Below, piece by piece: positions 62,413 to 64,000 of a DNA stretch of 64,000 bases (the stretch's first letter is position 1; each line of letters begins with the position of its first letter). The position numbers were made by a program, and so were the translations under genes. The notes under the pieces are model-generated. The model saw nothing but the letters and a program-made list of their open reading frames with translations, did not search any database and was not told where the DNA came from. The stretch is taken from the NCBI GenBank assembly GCA_951799405.1, contig OX637338.1, positions 6,200,001-6,264,000 on the forward strand. The letters run 5' to 3'. The DNA comes from Agapetus fuscipes (Eukaryota > Arthropoda > Insecta > Trichoptera > Glossosomatidae).

Positions 62413-62589
62413 AATAACAATTCAGAGTTTATTTTTAGGGATCTACACAGTTCACTGTCACAATGCAACATGCCAGTAATTAAGTACAGTAATTTAGAGT
62501 AAGTATGGGAAATGGGCGTACGGCAAGTTGTTAGCGGCTTTCTACTGACTTCCGCAACGGAAGCGATGCACGGCCCTACTCTACCCCAA

Positions 62590-62708
62590 TCATGCAACTA
62601 AACAGCGTTCACCAAAATATATATAGAAACTAAAACAGCACCGAGTTATGAGCGTTTTAGTTGCCATACATTTTAGTTGAAACGCTAGCTTTATACTTGG
62701 GGTGCTGT
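62590..62708. mobile_element. MITE family H, copy 10
   Basis: AAATATATATAGAAACTAAA left; GCCATACATTTTAGTTGAAA, CTTTATACTTGGGGTGCTG right. Confidence 0.6.
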
Positions 62709-62722
62709 AATGGTAAACACAT

Positions 62723-63383
62723 GAAGGGTACAGGGGAAGAAGGATCACTGTCAGAAGTAAATCATTGTGAGAAAAAGGAAAAAACATTATTTACTTTGTA
62801 TAATTGTTTATGAAACAACTTTCTATAGTAGCAATTCAAACTATTTTGTATAGCTTATTTAATAATTTGGTTTTGAATTCTTAATTATTTATTTTCTTTG
62901 AGTAACCATAACAATAAAGAATATTTAGAAAATATTACTTGCAACAAGGATCATAATCAATTGACATTGATCTTTTTTCTAATTTTAGTATTCATTTATT
63001 TTAATTGTAACACTATTTACTCAAAATATTCTAGTTATAAGTAATAAAAATATTATAATTATTGACAAATTTAAAAGCTAATATTTACATTAGCCTAATA
63101 AGAATCTGTGAATGAATCTGTGAACTGACTGACAGCCGGCTGTCAAAATGAAAAAAAGGATCAATGTCCATTAGACAATGATCTTTCTTTCTGCAACAAG
63201 GGTGACATTGATCTTTTTATGATACAGTCATACAATCTATTTTTGAGTCTGTTGTAGACTATGATCGTTTTAAGCGTTTTTCGGAAATCTAGACAAGAAG
63301 CTACCTTTATTTTGCACTAGATGGCATTGTTAGTTTTTTTTTGCTGAAAAATTGACAATGATCCTTTTTCCCCTGTACCCTTC
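62723..63383. mobile_element. 661-bp inverted-repeat transposon, superfamily unknown
   Basis: Terminal 31-bp inverted repeats (29 of 31 matching) start GAAGGGTACAGGGGAAGAAG; ACAT lies directly outside both ends. AAGGATCA(A/T)TGTCA-like boxes recur inside near 62948, 62973, 63155, 63175 and 63207 in both orientations. No open frame of note. Confidence 0.75.
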
Positions 63384-63640
63384 ACATGCGATACGGGGAA
63401 ACACACAATAAACTAAAAATACCAACATCCTGATGGGAGGACGTGGAGGACGTGGAGGTTAGTGTAGATAGGCATACAGTCAACAGGGTTGTAGGGACAA
63501 GGTTAAAGGATTTGAGATTAAATTTGTTTATGATATTTCCAAAAAACTGATGAAGCCTAGTATGGTTAAAATACAAATTAATGTTAATCAATTGAATCCT
63601 AATAAACTTATGGAACTTTGAAAATTCTAATAAGACACTG
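63384..63640. other. No confident feature
   Basis: GGAGGACGTGGAGGACGTGG at 63435-63454 is a short tandem repeat. Confidence 0.35.
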
Positions 63641-63730
63641 TTTTATTTTCACAATTACATAAATAAATTTTATTTTGATTAATAATTACTAACGTTTTCG
63701 ATCATGGTGATCATCCTCAGGTAAGAATAA
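63636..63730 (-). ncRNA. Hammerhead ribozyme-like motif (g) with family tail
   Basis: On minus: stem I TTAC, core CTGAGGA (63720-63714), stem II GATC/GATC, GAAA (63699-63696), hexamer ACGTTA (U16.1, A17), stem I GTAA, then about 45 AT-rich bp and TTGTGAAAATAAAACAGTGT, the shared tail. All conserved positions are met. Confidence 0.68.
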
Positions 63731-63792
63731 CAATGTTAATGAGTTCATGAACTGGTAGAGCATGATAAAAAAATTAGTATGATTTTTCAGGT

Positions 63793-64000
63793 GAGCGCTG
63801 AGTTCGTGTGAATCTGAATCACACCTTAAGAGGCAATTTTCTACCAACACCACATAGCTGTGAAAATGGATGGAGCTTTAGTGACTGATTGTTGATTAAA
63901 ACAGATTAATTTTTCAACCTAGCGAAGAGTAGGTATGTTTGATTTTTTTTTTGAGCTCCGTCGAGAAACAAACCCACTACCTTTCGTTACAAGTCCGAAG
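63793..64000 (-). mobile_element. SINE D, cut by the window edge
   Basis: From TGAGCGCTGAGTTCGTGTGA to the head fragment CTTCGGACTTGTAACGAAAG at the last base. The body is shortened around the CCGGTCACC region. Confidence 0.8.

Noticed and set aside
63563..63590. CTGATGAAGCCTAGTATGGTT near motif (g)
   Set aside because: GAAA is absent (AAAA) and stem I is not formed.
1..64000. CRISPR arrays, operons, bacterial promoters or terminators
   Set aside because: The tandem and inverted repeats do not have CRISPR spacing, and the window is a repeat-rich eukaryotic region without closely packed genes.

Overview
This is an AT-rich (roughly two-thirds A+T by eye) eukaryotic nuclear window that consists almost entirely of transposable elements and their debris. 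I found no host protein gene that I can defend, no multi-exon structure, no rRNA and no ordinary tRNA gene. The element mix suggests an arthropod, most likely an insect: non-LTR retrotransposons with Jockey-like C-termini, a CsRn1/Kabuki-like Ty3/Gypsy element primed by tRNA-Trp, hAT and PIF/Harbinger relics, tRNA-derived SINEs and many fold-back MITEs. I cannot name the order or species.

Layout. From 1 to 9 kb there are MITE, LINE-3' and SINE fragments plus a 1-kb fold-back element (4971-5992) with a smaller palindromic MITE inside it. From 10.1 to 12.9 kb lies an onion of insertions: a tRNA-Gln-like SINE split by a 2.56-kb retroelement relic that itself holds a repeat-A copy, a hAT element split by another repeat-A copy, and a tRNA-Ala-like SINE. 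From 15 to 31 kb there are Jockey-like 3' ends, a 580-bp nested palindrome (23984-24564), a Harbinger relic (26187-27341) and a 526-bp fold-back MITE (25504-26029). At 38.9-41.1 kb is the only long open frame, a 610-aa reverse transcriptase of a 5'-truncated LINE. At 46.05-46.77 kb is a hAT with a perfect 8-bp target duplication. At 49.87-51.03 kb is a young LTR retrotransposon with identical LTRs, a tRNA-Trp primer-binding site and an internal coding minisatellite. At 53.3-55.0 kb a hAT sits in a SINE and itself contains a ribozyme-bearing element. The last 8 kb hold more SINEs, MITEs, a degenerate satellite and a 661-bp inverted-repeat transposon.

Two families tie the window together. Repeat A (about 240 bp, 27 copies or pieces) begins CTTGACTTATAGG and ends in (GATTA)n or (TATAGAT)n. 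It follows the LINE reverse transcriptase about 115 bp after the stop codon in two independent copies, so it looks like the LINE 3' end that has also spread alone. The second family is a set of about 13 short motifs with the minimal type I hammerhead-ribozyme pattern: CUGANGA, stem II, GAAA, about 4 nt, U, H, stem I. They sit inside fold-back repeats, as expected for Penelope-like or retrozyme-type elements. Among intact copies only position N7 of the core varies, and the cleavage-site base is never G. This is the most interesting signal in the window.
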